The notes under the pieces were generated by a model. The model made no database searches. It was not told the origin of the DNA and saw nothing but the letters and a program-made list of their open reading frames with translations. 64,000 nt of DNA, taken from NCBI RefSeq assembly GCF_014805685.1, contig NC_060911.1, forward strand, positions 6,359,212 through 6,423,211, in the 5' to 3' direction. The DNA comes from Silurus meridionalis (Eukaryota; Chordata; Actinopteri; Siluriformes; Siluridae). Of this stretch, positions 10,801 through 21,889 are shown in pieces. Positions within the stretch are counted from its first letter, which is position 1, and every line of letters starts with the position of its first letter. Made by a program: the position numbers and the translations under genes.

Positions 10801-10849
10801 TCTTTGCAGAAGTATTTAATCTGAATTTCTAACTGTCTGGATGCCAAGA

Positions 10850-11525
10850 GTGTGTAAAGCTGTTATTCAAGTTAGGGGAGGATTTTTCTATTTGCGAAAG
10901 TTTAAAATCTATACATTCATGTATCTGTTTGGACAAAGTACATTTTTTTTTATAACCTAGTTTGTTGCATCAAAACAAAAATTATTAAATTGCATAATAG
11001 TGTGCTTTTTGAGTAAGCCATAGTGGGGTTGCGTATTGTTAATAATCTTAGGATTACCCTAAGACTTAAAGAAGGTATGTGCTACGTACAGGTCTGTTGG
11101 GGGGAGTTGACTTTGCACAGCAAGAATCAGGAGAAAAGCAACATGAATCGACAGGTAGATAATAAATTCACAGTAAGTAATAAAACAATCAAAGCAAAAA
11201 CAGATACAGATAAACAGGGTTCATAAATTTTAATTAACAAAACATCAGATCCACAATTTGCAATAAAAATAAAGTCAGTGGTAAAGGGTTACCTCAGAGT
11301 CTTCGGTTCAGGGTCATGTGCTCAAGTGACAGTTCTATTCGAGGACTTTTATATCAAAACTTTGTTAATGCCAATTAATCTGTTCACATTGAACCGATGA
11401 ACATGAAATTTATTAAATTAAGCATTTTTTTCCATTTGATATTTGGAAAAAAATGACCCTTAACAAATAAACAAGAAACAGGAGAGGTGAAATATGTAAA
11501 TGTAATTACAAAAATATACAATATA
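10850..11525. other. Unassigned AT-rich stretch
   Basis: No gene or recognised repeat; isolated short ORFs only. Confidence 0.45.
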
Positions 11526-11534
11526 TAAAATATA

Positions 11535-11715
11535 TAACCCAGCCATTAGGGTTGCACAAGCCAGTGCACTTTTAGTGCCGGTCTCAAGCCCGGATAAATG
11601 GGGAGGGTTGTGTTAGGAAGGTCATCCAGTGTAAGAACGTGCCAAATGGAACATGCGGATCACGAATATGCATGATCCGCTGTGGCGACCCCTAATGGGA
11701 AAAGCCGAAAGAAAG
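11535..11715 (+). mobile_element. LINE-derived short element (internal region fused to 3' tail)
   Basis: GGGTTGCACAAGCCAGTGCA to AAATGGGGAGGGTTG is an internal segment of a common fish LINE, here followed directly by the tail GATCCGCTGTGGCGACCCCT AATGGGAAAAGCCGAAAGAA. The same tail ends the LINE copies at 13857-14236 and, inverted, at 63594-64000. The reverse-transcriptase region is missing, so this is an internally deleted, non-autonomous copy. Confidence 0.6.
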
Positions 11716-11724
11716 AATTACAAA

Positions 11725-13080
11725 AATATGTATGAAAGATAAAAAATATTTTCACAGGGAGGTGGTGTAAAAGAAACTTTACAGACTTCCTATGAAACAT
11801 TATGAATTTTTATTTCCATGAGTAATAATACAGTATACAATATGCTTTGAGTCCTGCTTTTTTTTATTCCTGACATCCAACAAGCAGAACAGAAAAAAAT
11901 GGCACATCGGACATAAAGGTTTTATTGTGGTTCGGATCGCGTGTAGTCTATTCATGCAAACAAACAAACGGGTTTCAAGCAGGTTCTTTATAGGAACTTA
12001 ACAAGCATAAATACATTTACTCCATAATTATTAAAACTTTGTAAATGATGGATTGTGATTTTTCAACACTACAAAAAACAGACCTCTTGATTGGGCCTCA
12101 TGGACCAGATATGTAAGGAAGTTTGACAGATTAAGTGTGAATTTCCCTGGCACAGTTTCATAGGAGAATACTTCCTGGTCCAGATTTCGGATGTATTTCA
12201 TATGTAATTCAAAGGTTTTGTTTCTTAGGAACACATCAGTTTAATTTTTTTCACTGAGCTTTATGAATTTTTTTAATCACGGGGAACATGCAGCCACATG
12301 AGCATGTGTTTATCTGATAATGAGAACATTATTATATTATTTTTACTCCTGCTGTTTACAGGTGAGCCACCTGTTTCTGAGTAAGACAGGAAAATCCAAT
12401 TCTAATACCTAAGTATGCTGTGCCTGTGAGGGCGACAACTTCCAGTGTATTCCAGAGTGACTATATAAGCAGCAACGTTTGTATATGAAAAACATCTAAT
12501 GCCAAGGACAGTAAGATAAAGAAAGGTATTGTGAGTTATAGGACCAAATAGGTCAAGAAATAAAGATACAGGAGACTGCTATATATTTAAAAAAAAAAAT
12601 GAAATAGACAGGAAGACAAAGATATGCAGAAAATGAAATTTGAGACAGAGAGATAGGGGCAAAGATTGGTGCAAAAAGGCAGAAAGGGCAGAAAAAACAA
12701 AACAAAAAAAAAAACAGGATGCCCCTATTCTATGTCTCCAAATGTACAGGAAAAATGTTATGTTGTTAATGTTAAGTGTGAGCTGTGGGAAGTGCACATG
12801 TGGGGTTATGGAGTTATTATCATATTCTCTAAGAAGCACTTGACGTCTGCTCTAATTGCAAATCGACATGGACTCTTGTCCGTTTGAGTCCGTGATGAGG
12901 TGCCAGTGAAACAAATACAGAAGAGAACTGAAATCTTCCTTGGCACTGTAAGTACAGCTCCATGTTTTAATTGGCTCATGGCATGGTTGTTGGAAACCAA
13001 TATAATAAGAAATTAATCCTACCAGGCAAGAATAGGAACCTGTGGCTAAAGTAAGCGCCTGCTTACTGAAGCTGGACTGT
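11725..13080. other. Unassigned stretch
   Basis: AT-rich, including a poly-A run near 12590. Overlapping short ORFs around 12579-13000 show no recognisable motifs. Confidence 0.45.
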
Positions 13081-13084
13081 TGTA

Positions 13085-13490
13085 GACTGAAAATAGCCTA
13101 GTCTTTCTTGACTCTAGTCACAGATGTCTGGTTTTAGATGACACGAGGGCACCTCGATGTGGTCCTCTGTTGCTGTTGCAGCCTCAACTGAGCTGCCTGC
13201 TGTAAATGTTGTGCATTCTAAGATGCACCACAGTTATAAATAGTAGTTATTATCCTTAATCTACTAGCCCAAACTCTAGAGACCACCGCGTGTTACAGGA
13301 GATCAGCAGTGAGAGAAATACTTAAACCAGCCCATCTGGCTCCAAGGACCAGGTCATGGTCAAACTCACTGTGCTCATGTTTCTTCCATCATTTTGATGT
13401 TAGATCTAAATATTAAATATTATAAAGCTCTTGACCTGTCACAGACATTGTGCAGGTGCCATAATTGGTATAATTCGCAGAAGAGTAAAC
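13085..13490 (-). repeat. Fish interspersed DNA repeat (transposon-derived)
   Basis: AACTCTAGAGACCACCGCGT, CAGGAGATCAGCAGT and AAACCAGCCCATCTGGC are the signature strings of a widespread fish repeat. A shorter related piece (TGCATTGCTTTGCTACTACA, TGATTGGCTGACCAG) lies at 25430-25550. Orientation and class are uncertain. Confidence 0.5.
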
Positions 13491-13856
13491 TTATTCATAT
13501 TAAAGTGCCTATCAAGTGTGTATTTAACACTTCTCTTCGTGTGCACCCTCCCGTTTCTATCTTACCAGCATAAATCACAGTCAACATGCATCCCAGCCAG
13601 AGATATTAACATATGCATACATTTCACTGGCACTACATTATTACTGTTTTAAATAAAGCAATGATAGTTGTATTAGAATAATAAAAATCTGAATAATTAC
13701 AGTGGAACTTACATATACATATACATAAATCTTAATAGCAGATAGTAATAAATTGTAAATAAACAATAAACAATTTACAATTTAGATAAAATACTTTAAT
13801 TTGATTTAATTCTGAAAAACATTCTTATGTTATCTAAGACCTGACATTAAGTAAAA

Positions 13857-14236
13857 GACAGGAAGTGGAGCTGGAGGTAGCAGAGCTGAAGATGTTGAGG
13901 TTTTTGTTCGGAGTAACGATGATGGACAGGATTAGAAATGAGTTTATTAAAGGGACAGTGCATGTAGGACATTTTGGTGACAAGACGAGGGTGGCGAGAT
14001 TGAGATGGTTTGGACATGTGCAGAGGAGGGACATGGGGTATATCAGTAGAAGAATGCTGAGGATGGAGCCACCAGGAAGGAGGAAAAGAGGAAGACCAAG
14101 GAGGAGGTTTATGGATGTGGTGGAGGAAGACATGCAGGTAGTTGAGTTGAAAGAGGCAGATGTAGAGGACAGAGGGGTATGGAGACAAATGATCTGCTGT
14201 GGCGACCCCTAATGGGAGAAGCCAAAAGAAGATCGA
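13857..14236 (+). pseudogene. Non-LTR retrotransposon (LINE) ORF2 C-terminus and 3' tail
   Basis: An open frame of about 115 codons reads LKMLRFLFGVTMMDRIRNEF, then RLRWFGHVQRRD, then GRRKRGRPRRRFMDVVEED and ends W-R-Q-M-I-C-C-G-D-P. The RW(F/Y)GHV and GRP-R-W/F-MDVV-D motifs mark the C-terminal end of a jockey/RTE-type LINE polymerase; I cannot fix the clade. The DNA tail CTGTGGCGACCCCTAATGGG matches the tails at 11670 and 63640. The copy is 5'-truncated and is cut at its end by the DIRS-type element. Confidence 0.72.
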
Positions 14237-14239
14237 GTG

Positions 14240-16500
14240 ATGGCTGGCAGACAGAATTACCGCAAGTGTGATGTTTTGCAACAACGTGGTTGGGGCTAAG
14301 GTGTGCGACTATGGGGCGATGCCGCGTGTTGAAGAGACGCTAGCCAGCTATCTCTCTCCTAGCGAAGCATCGTCACTGAAGGCTCCGGTGTTCCCTACTA
14401 AACCGCTACGTGCTACATCGGCTTTAGTAGGGAAGGCTTACGCGGCAGCAGGTCAGGCTGCGGGTTGTCTCCACACCATGGGTGTGTTACAGGCGTACCA
14501 GGCTGACTGCTACGTGATTTGGATGAGGGACTTAGCTCCAGGGCCGCTGATATTAGGGAGTTGCGTCGCGCTGCCGACTTAACCCTTCGGGCCACGAAAC
14601 ACATGGCGCGGGCCGTTGGTCGGTCCATGGCGGCCCCGGTGGCCACAAAGAGGCATCTGTGGCTCACCTTGTCTGACCTCCCAGACTAGGATCGAGCTGT
14701 GCTCTTGAATGCACCGATGGCTCCTCCTGGCCTGTTTGGTGACGCTGTGATGGCGGTCTGAGTAGGCTCTGGTCCTGGAACGAGAAGTGCGCACACTCCT
14801 GGGGAAAGGGGCCATCGAGGTGGTTCCCCCCTCGGTTCAAGAGTTAGGCTTCTACAGCCCTTACTTCGTCGTTCCGAAGAAGGATGGTGGGTTGCGTCCC
14901 ATTCTAGATCTTCGCTCCTTGAACCGCTCTCTCAGGAGGCTCAGGTTCAGGATGCTCACCCTCAAGGGGGTTGTGACTCAGATCAGGTCCGGGGACTGGT
15001 TTGTCACTATAGATCTGAAGGACGTGTACTTTCACATCTACATCCTTCCTGCACACAGGAGGTTCCTGAGGTTTGCTTTCGGGGGTGTAGCATACCAATA
15101 TTGATGCGGCACTGACCCCGCTGCGGCTCCAGGGCATTCGCATTTTGAATTACATCGACGATTGGTTGATCCTGGCTCATTCGGAGCACCAGGCGATTCG
15201 GCATCGAGATGTCGTCCTCTCCTGCATGAAGGTGCTTGGGTTTCGGCTAAACGCCAGCAAAAGCGTGCTTTCTCCAGCACAGAGAACCACCTTTTTGGGC
15301 GTAGTGTGGGACGCGGCCAGGATGCAGGCACAGTTGTCACCTGCTTGGGTCGAGGTCATCCTTACTGCCATTGGGAGAGTGCGGGAGGGCCAGCCACTCA
15401 CTGTGAGGCAGTTCCAGAGGCTGCTGGGTCTCATGGCGGCGGCGTCCAGCATAGTTCCGCTCAGGCTCCTGCACATGAGGCCCCTCCAGTGGTGGCTCCG
15501 GGGCAGGGGGTTCTCCCTCAGGGGAAACCCGCATCGTACTATCTCGCGGCGTGCCCTTCGAGCCTTGGGTGTCTGGAAAGACCGGACATTTCTGGCCCAG
15601 GGTCTGTGGAGCGGCCCACGTCTCTCGTGGCACATAAGTTGCCTGGAGATGATGGCAGTGTTTTTGGGGTTGAAACACTTCCTCCCGGACCTGAGAGATC
15701 GCCATGTGTTGGTCCGCACAGACCAACACATGAGCGCCCCTTCGAGCCATTAGCCGATGTGGCCCTCAGGTTTCTGTCTATTAAGACCACCTTCCTCTTG
15801 GCGATTTCCTCCCTGAGGAGGATCGGGGATCTGCAGGCTCTGTCCGTGGCCCTGTGTCGCCTGGAGTTTGCCCCTGGCATGGCCAGAGCGTTTCTCTATC
15901 TGAAACCTGGGTACGTACCTAAGGTGCCTTCGGCTCCCTCGCATCCTGTCATGTTACAGGCATTCTGCCCTCCTCCGTTTACAGCCCCCGACCAGGATCG
16001 ACAGCACCGACTGTGTCCGGTGCGAGCATGGGCACTTACCTCCGCAGGACGAGTCCGTGGGGGAAGTTGGAGCAGCTGCTTGTCTGCTATGGTCCTAACA
16101 TGAAAGGTTTCCCGGCCAATAAGCAGACTTTGAGCAGATGGGTGATGGATGCGATTGTGTCGGCTCACGAGTCCTCTGGCCTCCCCGCACCGCTCGGGGT
16201 TCGAGCTCACGACCGTAACCCTAGTTCCCAGAGGGAACAAGACGCTGCGTCTCCGTGCCACACTCCCTGCATCCCTGCGGCACTTACCTTCTCTCGCAGG
16301 AGCTAGCGTCTGGTCCATCTCGCAGCCATTTGTAGCTTCCTGTTTACGCGACGTCGCCCGATGACGTCCAGTCCAAACGCCTGTTGGTCAGATTACACAC
16401 ATGGTTCAGAGCGCGGTCACGCAGGGGCGTTCCCATAGCGTTTCGACGCAGCGTCTCGTTCCCTCGGGGAACTAGGGTTGCGGTCGTAACCTAGAGACGT
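14240..16500 (+). mobile_element. DIRS-type (tyrosine recombinase) retrotransposon, deleted copy
   Basis: A GC-rich block with several parts in the order of fish DIRS elements. A gag-like region (14400-14760) has ELRRAADLTLRATK and RHLWLTLSDLPD. A reverse transcriptase (14787-15290) has VVPKKDGGLRPILDLR, TIDLKD and the catalytic YIDD at 15151-15162. RNase H follows (about 15590-15730: CLEMMAVFLGLKHFLPDL), then a tyrosine-recombinase region (15745-16205: SLRRIGDLQALSV, LCPVRA, QLFVCYGPN). Compared with the family, sequence is missing between gag and RT, just before the YIDD block, within RNase H, and at the recombinase C-terminus after VRAH, where the HxxR and tyrosine residues would be. The 3' end (16209-16495) is an inverted terminal-type repeat. 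It is non-functional. Confidence 0.82.
16209..16495. repeat. DIRS terminal/complementary inverted repeat
   Basis: The forward arm near 16212 (CCGTAACCCTAGTTCCCAGA, then GACGCTGCGTCTC) is mirrored by the reverse arm 16429-16495 (GACGCAGCGTCTCGTTCCC, then GGAACTAGGGTTGCGGTCG). The reverse arm read backwards (GTCTCTAGGTTACGA ... AACCCTAGTTCCC) closely matches 57093 onward. Confidence 0.75.
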
Positions 16501-16802
16501 TTTTGCACAAACACTAACAAAAGTGCGTCCATGTTAGTGAGTGAATGCTGTCATGGCAACATGCTTGTCTTTTGTTTTTTTGGAGTGTAAACAGAAGAAA
16601 GTTCTAGCCTGTAACACCACACACACAAAAAGAAACCACGTGGACTCCCTGACTCTTTGCCACATATAAGATATGTGCATAATATGTTCAAATGAGATCT
16701 GGAGACATTCACTACAGCATAGAATATAAAACTGCATACTGTATGAGAAACAGAAGGAAACTCAATGAGGAGCATAATAAAGCATAATAAACATAACATA
16801 CA

Positions 16803-17335
16803 CACACTATATTGGCAAAGGTTTGTGGACATGCCCATAAGATTCAAATGGTTTCAATGTAAGACATGTATTTTGAGTATATAAAGCCAATGACCTTACT
16901 TATTTATTAAAATGTATAACACAATCCAATCTACACTAGATAAACTATATGGACCAAAGTTTGTGGACACCTGACAAGATTTGTATGTGCATTTTGAACA
17001 TCCCATTCCACATTTACTCCCCATTTGCTCTTTCACAAAAGCCTTCACTCTTATAGGAAGATAATCCACTAGATTTTGGAGTGTGCTTGCAAAGATTTGT
17101 GATCATTCAGACAAAAGGGGTTTAGTAAAGTCAGGTACTGAGGGGGTCTGGGGTGCAGTCAGTGTTCCAATTCATGTCAAATGTGTTTAATATAGGTGAG
17201 GTCAGAGCTCTATTGCAGGACACTCAAGATCTTCCACTTCAACACATATAAACAATGTCTTCATGGAGCTGACTTTGTGCACTGACTTTGAGTCATTGTC
17301 ATGCGGGAACAGGTTTGGGTATTCTAATGAGATGC
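16803..17335 (-). mobile_element. Tc1-derived repeat fragments
   Basis: 16803-16860 holds a left-end piece (CTATATTGGCAAAGGTTTGT). 16943-17335 holds a longer minus-oriented copy: CTATATGGACCAAAGTTTGT GGACACC, CACTAGATTTTGGAGTGTGC, TCAGGTACTGAGGGGGTCTG and ATGTCTTCATGGAGCTGACT. The complementary strand corresponds to a decayed Tc1 transposase C-terminus in intact relatives. Confidence 0.65.
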
Positions 17336-17339
17336 TTGA

Positions 17340-18775
17340 TGCTACCTGATTTAATATCAATGGCTATAACATCGGACTTTGCTGGTTTGGCATAGATTTT
17401 TTCATTTGTTTATAAATGTTTAAATATATACAAATATAGACTTTTGTAAATAAAGAATTAAAACATGTTTCTAATAAAGGTCATGTAAAGTAAATAAGGT
17501 TATGAACACTGTTTTGGACAGTAATTAGCTAAATGCTACTACTGAATAATCTTTTATTATTATTATTTTTTTAATAATTAAAATAAAACTAGATTATATT
17601 GATAGTCCACAATTTATTCAGACATCTGGCTGTTGTTTCTTGTTTAATGCTATATTTTTCTTTTTAGTAATTTTACAATTTCTTTTTATTTATTTTTTTT
17701 ATTAGTTTTTTTATTAGGAGGTGTGACCAAAATCATCCACATTATCCAAACTGGAATGATCTTAATCTGGTTTATAAGTATGTATTTTAAATAAAACATT
17801 TTCTTAAAGTTTTTGGTAATTTAATTCTGTCAATCACAGACATTTGATGCCTGATTTGATTTCCATTTTTTTCCTATTTGTAAGTTTACTTGTGAGCCAT
17901 GTTTTAGCTTAGTTCCTGTACATGCTTTACATGTGAGATTAGAGAAGGATTGTGTAATTCTTAATGTTTTCATAAAGACCTATTATTAGTCTTTGTATTA
18001 TGCTTGTTGCTTAGTTTTTAAACACATGTGCCTGCACAAATTCACATTCCTGGAGATGAATTAAATGGAACTGAACGTAAACCCAACCTGCATGTAAATT
18101 GACAGAGTGGAAATCAAAGCAGCTGGTGTTAAATACAGTTTCACAATTTATTGTAATCCAATATATTCTCTGCTGGAAATAACCCAAACGTAACCCGGGT
18201 GACATAATACAAACTAGAGGTATAGCAACAAAAAAACAAAAGCAAAACAACAACAAAATTATATATATATAAAAAATGTAAATTAAAAAAAAGTAAACAT
18301 TTAACATAATCTGTTAATGCAATGCTTCAACATTTGAAATTAATGAAGAATTTTTGTCCATAGACAGCAATAGAAGTTTGTTACAACATTACCTGTGATG
18401 AAAACATTTTCATAAAAAGGTGTGTTTCATCTTGTAGAGACACATTCTTTGTGCTCTTTAAGAGACAGAGAAAGTGTGAGAGAGAAAGAAATATGTGTGT
18501 AAATGCAAATATATGATCTCAGCCTGAATGACTCTATTATTCAAAAATAAACAAACATTCATTTAACAAAGGTTGGTAAAAACACCATAATAAACAGATT
18601 TATCCTGTGCCTGTAAACCTTGGCAGGGGCTGGCTGTGGCTAAACGTTCAGAAGTTTATTACTATTAAGTACCTTGTGTTTATGACTCAGTAAATTAAAC
18701 ATTATAAAATCCAAATGCTGACATGACATAGCAAAAATGGGAATGACATGACATAACACCATGCACTGCATATCT
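17340..18775. other. Unassigned AT-rich stretch
   Basis: No supported gene; T-rich at 17550-17720. Confidence 0.45.
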
Positions 18776-18779
18776 AATG

Positions 18780-19090
18780 CCCCAAAACCATCCCAAAAGT
18801 GAAGCATGGTGGTAGCAGCATGGACCTCAATCTGAGCCGAAGGTTTACCTTCCTACATGACAGCAGCCCTATGCAGCCATGAAAAATCCAGGTGTGCAAA
18901 TCTTGTAGTGTCAAAACCAAAAAACCAATTCAAAGACTGTAATTGCAATGTGCTTCAACTAAGTACTAAGCAAAATGTCTGAATACTTATCGAAATGTGA
19001 TATTTCATTTTATATTATTATTATTTTTCTTTTTTAAATAAAATTTACAGACATTTCCAAATTTTGTTTTCACTTTTATTTTTAGAAAGA
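18780..19090 (+). pseudogene. Tc1-like transposon remnant (3' half)
   Basis: AAAAGTGAAGCATGGTGGTA matches the conserved V-K-H-G-G-G segment of Tc1 transposases. 18935-19010 (GTGCTTCAACTAAGTACTAA, GTCTGAATACTTATCGAAAT) is the C-terminus and terminal repeat region. The catalytic middle is deleted. Confidence 0.65.
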
Positions 19091-19109
19091 ATTGTATAAT
19101 TGTTGTATC

Positions 19110-19195
19110 AAGCTGCAACATAGCTTAATCTGTAAAGCTGTTTTGAGACAATGTTTATTGGTAAAAGTGAGAAATTGAAATGACTTTGACCTTTA
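19110..19195 (+). mobile_element. L2-type LINE 3' tail fragment
   Basis: TCTGTAAAGCTGTTTTGAGAC AATGTTTATTGGTAAAAG repeats the tail seen at 455-495. Confidence 0.6.
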
Positions 19196-19255
19196 TGCTA
19201 CACAGGTACTGTACATGCAAACATAAACTCAATAAGGAAGGCAAAAAAAACTGAA

Positions 19256-19482
19256 AGGGGCATAAACTATTTGGGAAAATGCTTGACGTGACCATAAGAT
19301 ACTGGAATATTCTTGTGGAGAATTTGTGCTCATTCCGCCAAGAAAAATGTTAGTAAAGTCAGGTACTGTGTTGCAGTTAGTGTTTCCAAGGGTGTTCCAT
19401 AGGATTTAGGTTAAAGCTCTATAGCAGACCATGTAAGATCTTCCACTCAAACTCATGCAAACCATATCTTCATATAGCTCAC
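19256..19482 (-). mobile_element. Tc1-derived repeat fragment
   Basis: Same family as 16943-17335: AGTAAAGTCAGGTACTG, AAAGCTCTATAGCAGACCAT and ATCTTCATATAGCTCAC, more diverged and truncated. Confidence 0.55.
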
Positions 19483-19627
19483 ATTACTACCGCTTTAACA
19501 GTCAAGTCATATGACTCTATAATGTAATATACAGTACAGTATATAAGTATATACTTCTGTTACTATGACTTCAAAAATTACTATTTTAATTAGCTCATTT
19601 TCCTTTTTTCACTTTATTAGAATTCAT

Positions 19628-19690
19628 TTCTATTTAATTCAATTTAGCTTTATTTGTATAGCACTTTTAAAATTGGACATTGCCCCATAC
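19628..19690 (-). mobile_element. L2-type LINE 3' tail fragment, inverted
   Basis: TCAATTTAGCTTTATTTGTA TAGCACTTTTAAAATTGGAC is the reverse complement of the tail at 480-515, inside an otherwise unassigned ORF. Confidence 0.6.
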
Positions 19691-19959
19691 CAATTTTACA
19701 CAGACATAGATGTTATGAAGATGGAATGTATACATTTAGTGCCTATAGGTTTATTCTCTTATAAGTTTGTCCAAGCATGCCTCCCTGAGCTAATGCTTTT
19801 TTGTCTCTTTTTTGTTCACTGTAAGTAACTGTTAATATACACGATTTATTTTATAGCAAAGTGCTGTTTGATTATTTTTACAGGGATGATAAGCGGGTCG
19901 TATGTTCCAACACTGACAAAATGCAATGGTTGAGTTTTAAAGCAAAAGCTATTTAGATT

Positions 19960-20275
19960 ATCAAGCAAATGTTTATATTACACAAAGATAACCCTGAATA
20001 AATACAAAATGCAGTTTTTAAATGATGATTTCATTTATTAAGGGAAAAGAGCTGTCCTTACCTGCCTGGCTCTATGCAAAAAAAAAAAATTGCCCCCTAA
20101 ACCTAATAACCTAATAAATTAAGTGGTGGCGATAACTGGCAATGAGTCTTTTACATCATTCTGGAGGAATTTTTGCCCATTCTTCTTTGCAGAATTCTTT
20201 TTAATTCATCCAAATTAGACATTTTTCGAGCATGGACGGCCTATTTAAGGTCATGCTACAGCATTCGAATTTCTT

Positions 20276-20308
<33 letters not shown>

Positions 20309-20880
20309 CATTCAGAAATGGACTTGCTGGTGTGTTTTAGATCATTTAACCCAAGTGCTTTTAAGCTTGAGGCCATTAACCGATGGCTGGACATTCTCTT
20401 TAAGGATTGTTTGGTAGAGTTCAGAATTCATATTTTCTATAAATTATGGTAAGTCATCCAGGTCCTGAAGCTGCAGACCATCACAGCAGCCCCAGACCAT
20501 CACACTACCACCACCATGTTGCTATGATGTTCTTTTTATGAAATGCTGTGTTATTTATATGCCAGATGAAATAAGATGCACACCTTCCTAAAAGTTAAAC
20601 TTTTGTATCAACAGTACACTGAATATTTGCCCAAAATTTCCAGCGATAATCAAGCTGTTTTTTTGGCAAATGTGATATGAGCCTTTGTGTTCTTTTTAGT
20701 CAGTAGTGGGTTTTGCATTGAAACGCAATTTTTGCCCAGTCTCTTTCTTAATGTTGAATCATGAACACTGACATTAACTGAGGCAAGTAAAGCCTGCAGT
20801 TCTTTAGATGTTAATCTTAGTTCTTTTATGAGCTCCAGCATGAGCTTTCGATTTGTTCTTGAAGTATATACCATAATTAT
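19960..20880 (-). pseudogene. Degenerate Tc1-like transposon with near full-length transposase region
   Basis: The right part (20650-20874, minus) still encodes a frame with TSRTNRKLMLELIKEL, LTSKELQALLASVNVSVHDS and LRKRLGKN, the N-terminal helix-turn-helix region of Tc1 transposases. Further left come ATTTGCCCAAAATTT and CACACTACCACCACCATGTT (the V-M-V-W region inverted). TGGACTTGCTGGTGTGTTTT and the C-terminal region (20120-20260) follow, then the terminal stretch AAATGCAGTTTTTAAATGATG at 20008. A T(26) run at 20280-20306 interrupts it. Multiple stops: dead copy. Confidence 0.75.
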
Positions 20881-20957
20881 TTCTAGAAGTCATCGTAAAT
20901 TATTTAATTTAATTATTATAATAATTATTGTTTATATATAATAATGATGTAAATGAT

Positions 20958-20985
20958 GTCACTGGCAGAGAACATTTTATTTCTT

Positions 20986-21021
<36 letters not shown>

Positions 21022-21102
21022 TATATATATGTATTTATTTTTTTTTAATAGCAGTATATATATAATTATAGAAGATAAAATAAAAATTTCTCTGCCAGTG
21101 AC
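20958..21102. repeat. Foldback hairpin with TA-rich core
   Basis: GTCACTGGCAGAGAA at the left end is matched by TTCTCTGCCAGTGAC at the right end. The complementarity continues through the TTTATTTCTTCTATAATATA segment with small gaps, leaving a TA-rich loop. MITE-like by shape; family unknown. Confidence 0.7.
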
Positions 21103-21180
21103 ACATTTTCTCATTTGCCACCTCCATGGCATAATCCAGTGTGACTCAGAAACAGAAAACCCCCACTTGTGCTGCTCTCT

Positions 21181-21185
<5 letters not shown>

Positions 21186-21251
<66 letters not shown>
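21186..21251. repeat. (GT)n microsatellite
   Basis: About 33 units, responsible for the CVCVCV/THTHTH ORFs on both strands. Confidence 0.97.
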
Positions 21252-21254
<3 letters not shown>

Positions 21255-21728
21255 TCGCGCGAAATTCATTCCCTCGGAGTGAGCCAGGCTGTGCGTAAAC
21301 GTCTGTTTACAGCAATCTCTCATGAGCGCATGACCTACACCTACACACCTCCCACTCATATTTATAACAGATGAACCTTTAGTTTTGACTAAAAATCCAG
21401 AGAAAGCATAAATTCTACAGAAATCTTACATAAAGTCTGAAAGTAATGACTAATGTGTGTTGGACTTTTAAAAAAAAAGTGAAAAGGTGTTAGACTTATT
21501 TCCAAAAAAGGGAGTGTTGGTTTTCAACTAAAAAATGGGAATGTGTGTTAGACTTCAACTAAAAAAAAAATTTGAATGGATGTTGAACTTTAACCCCCCC
21601 AGAAAATATGGAAGGGGGTTGGAATTCAACTAAAAATAGGGAAAATATAAAAATTATATGGGATTATATAAAAAATGTGAATTGGTTTTAGAATTAAGCC
21701 AAAAATTTGGAATGGCTGTTGGACTCAA

Positions 21729-21888
21729 CATTTACATACATTTACACCCTTATCCAGAGTGACTTACAACTGAGTAGGGGAGGGTTGAGGGTCTTGTTTA
21801 AAGGCCAGCAGTGGCAGCGGTGGGATTTGAACATGTAACCTTCCGATTCAAAGTCCAATGCCTTAACCACTGAGCTACAACCTCCTCA
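21729..21888 (-). mobile_element. tRNA-derived SINE
   Basis: On the minus strand it starts GGTTGTAGCTCAGTGGTTAA GGCATTGGAC (A box) with B-box-like ATGTTCAAATCCC. The body is CACTGCTGGCCTT and the tail ACTCTGGATAAGGGTGTAAA. The same layout occurs at 54443-54618. Confidence 0.75.
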
Positions 21889-21889
21889 A

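Noticed and set aside
15162..16103. 313-codon ORF in the DIRS region
   Set aside because: Its first part is an out-of-frame shadow of the RT/RNase H frame; only the later part coincides with the recombinase reading frame.
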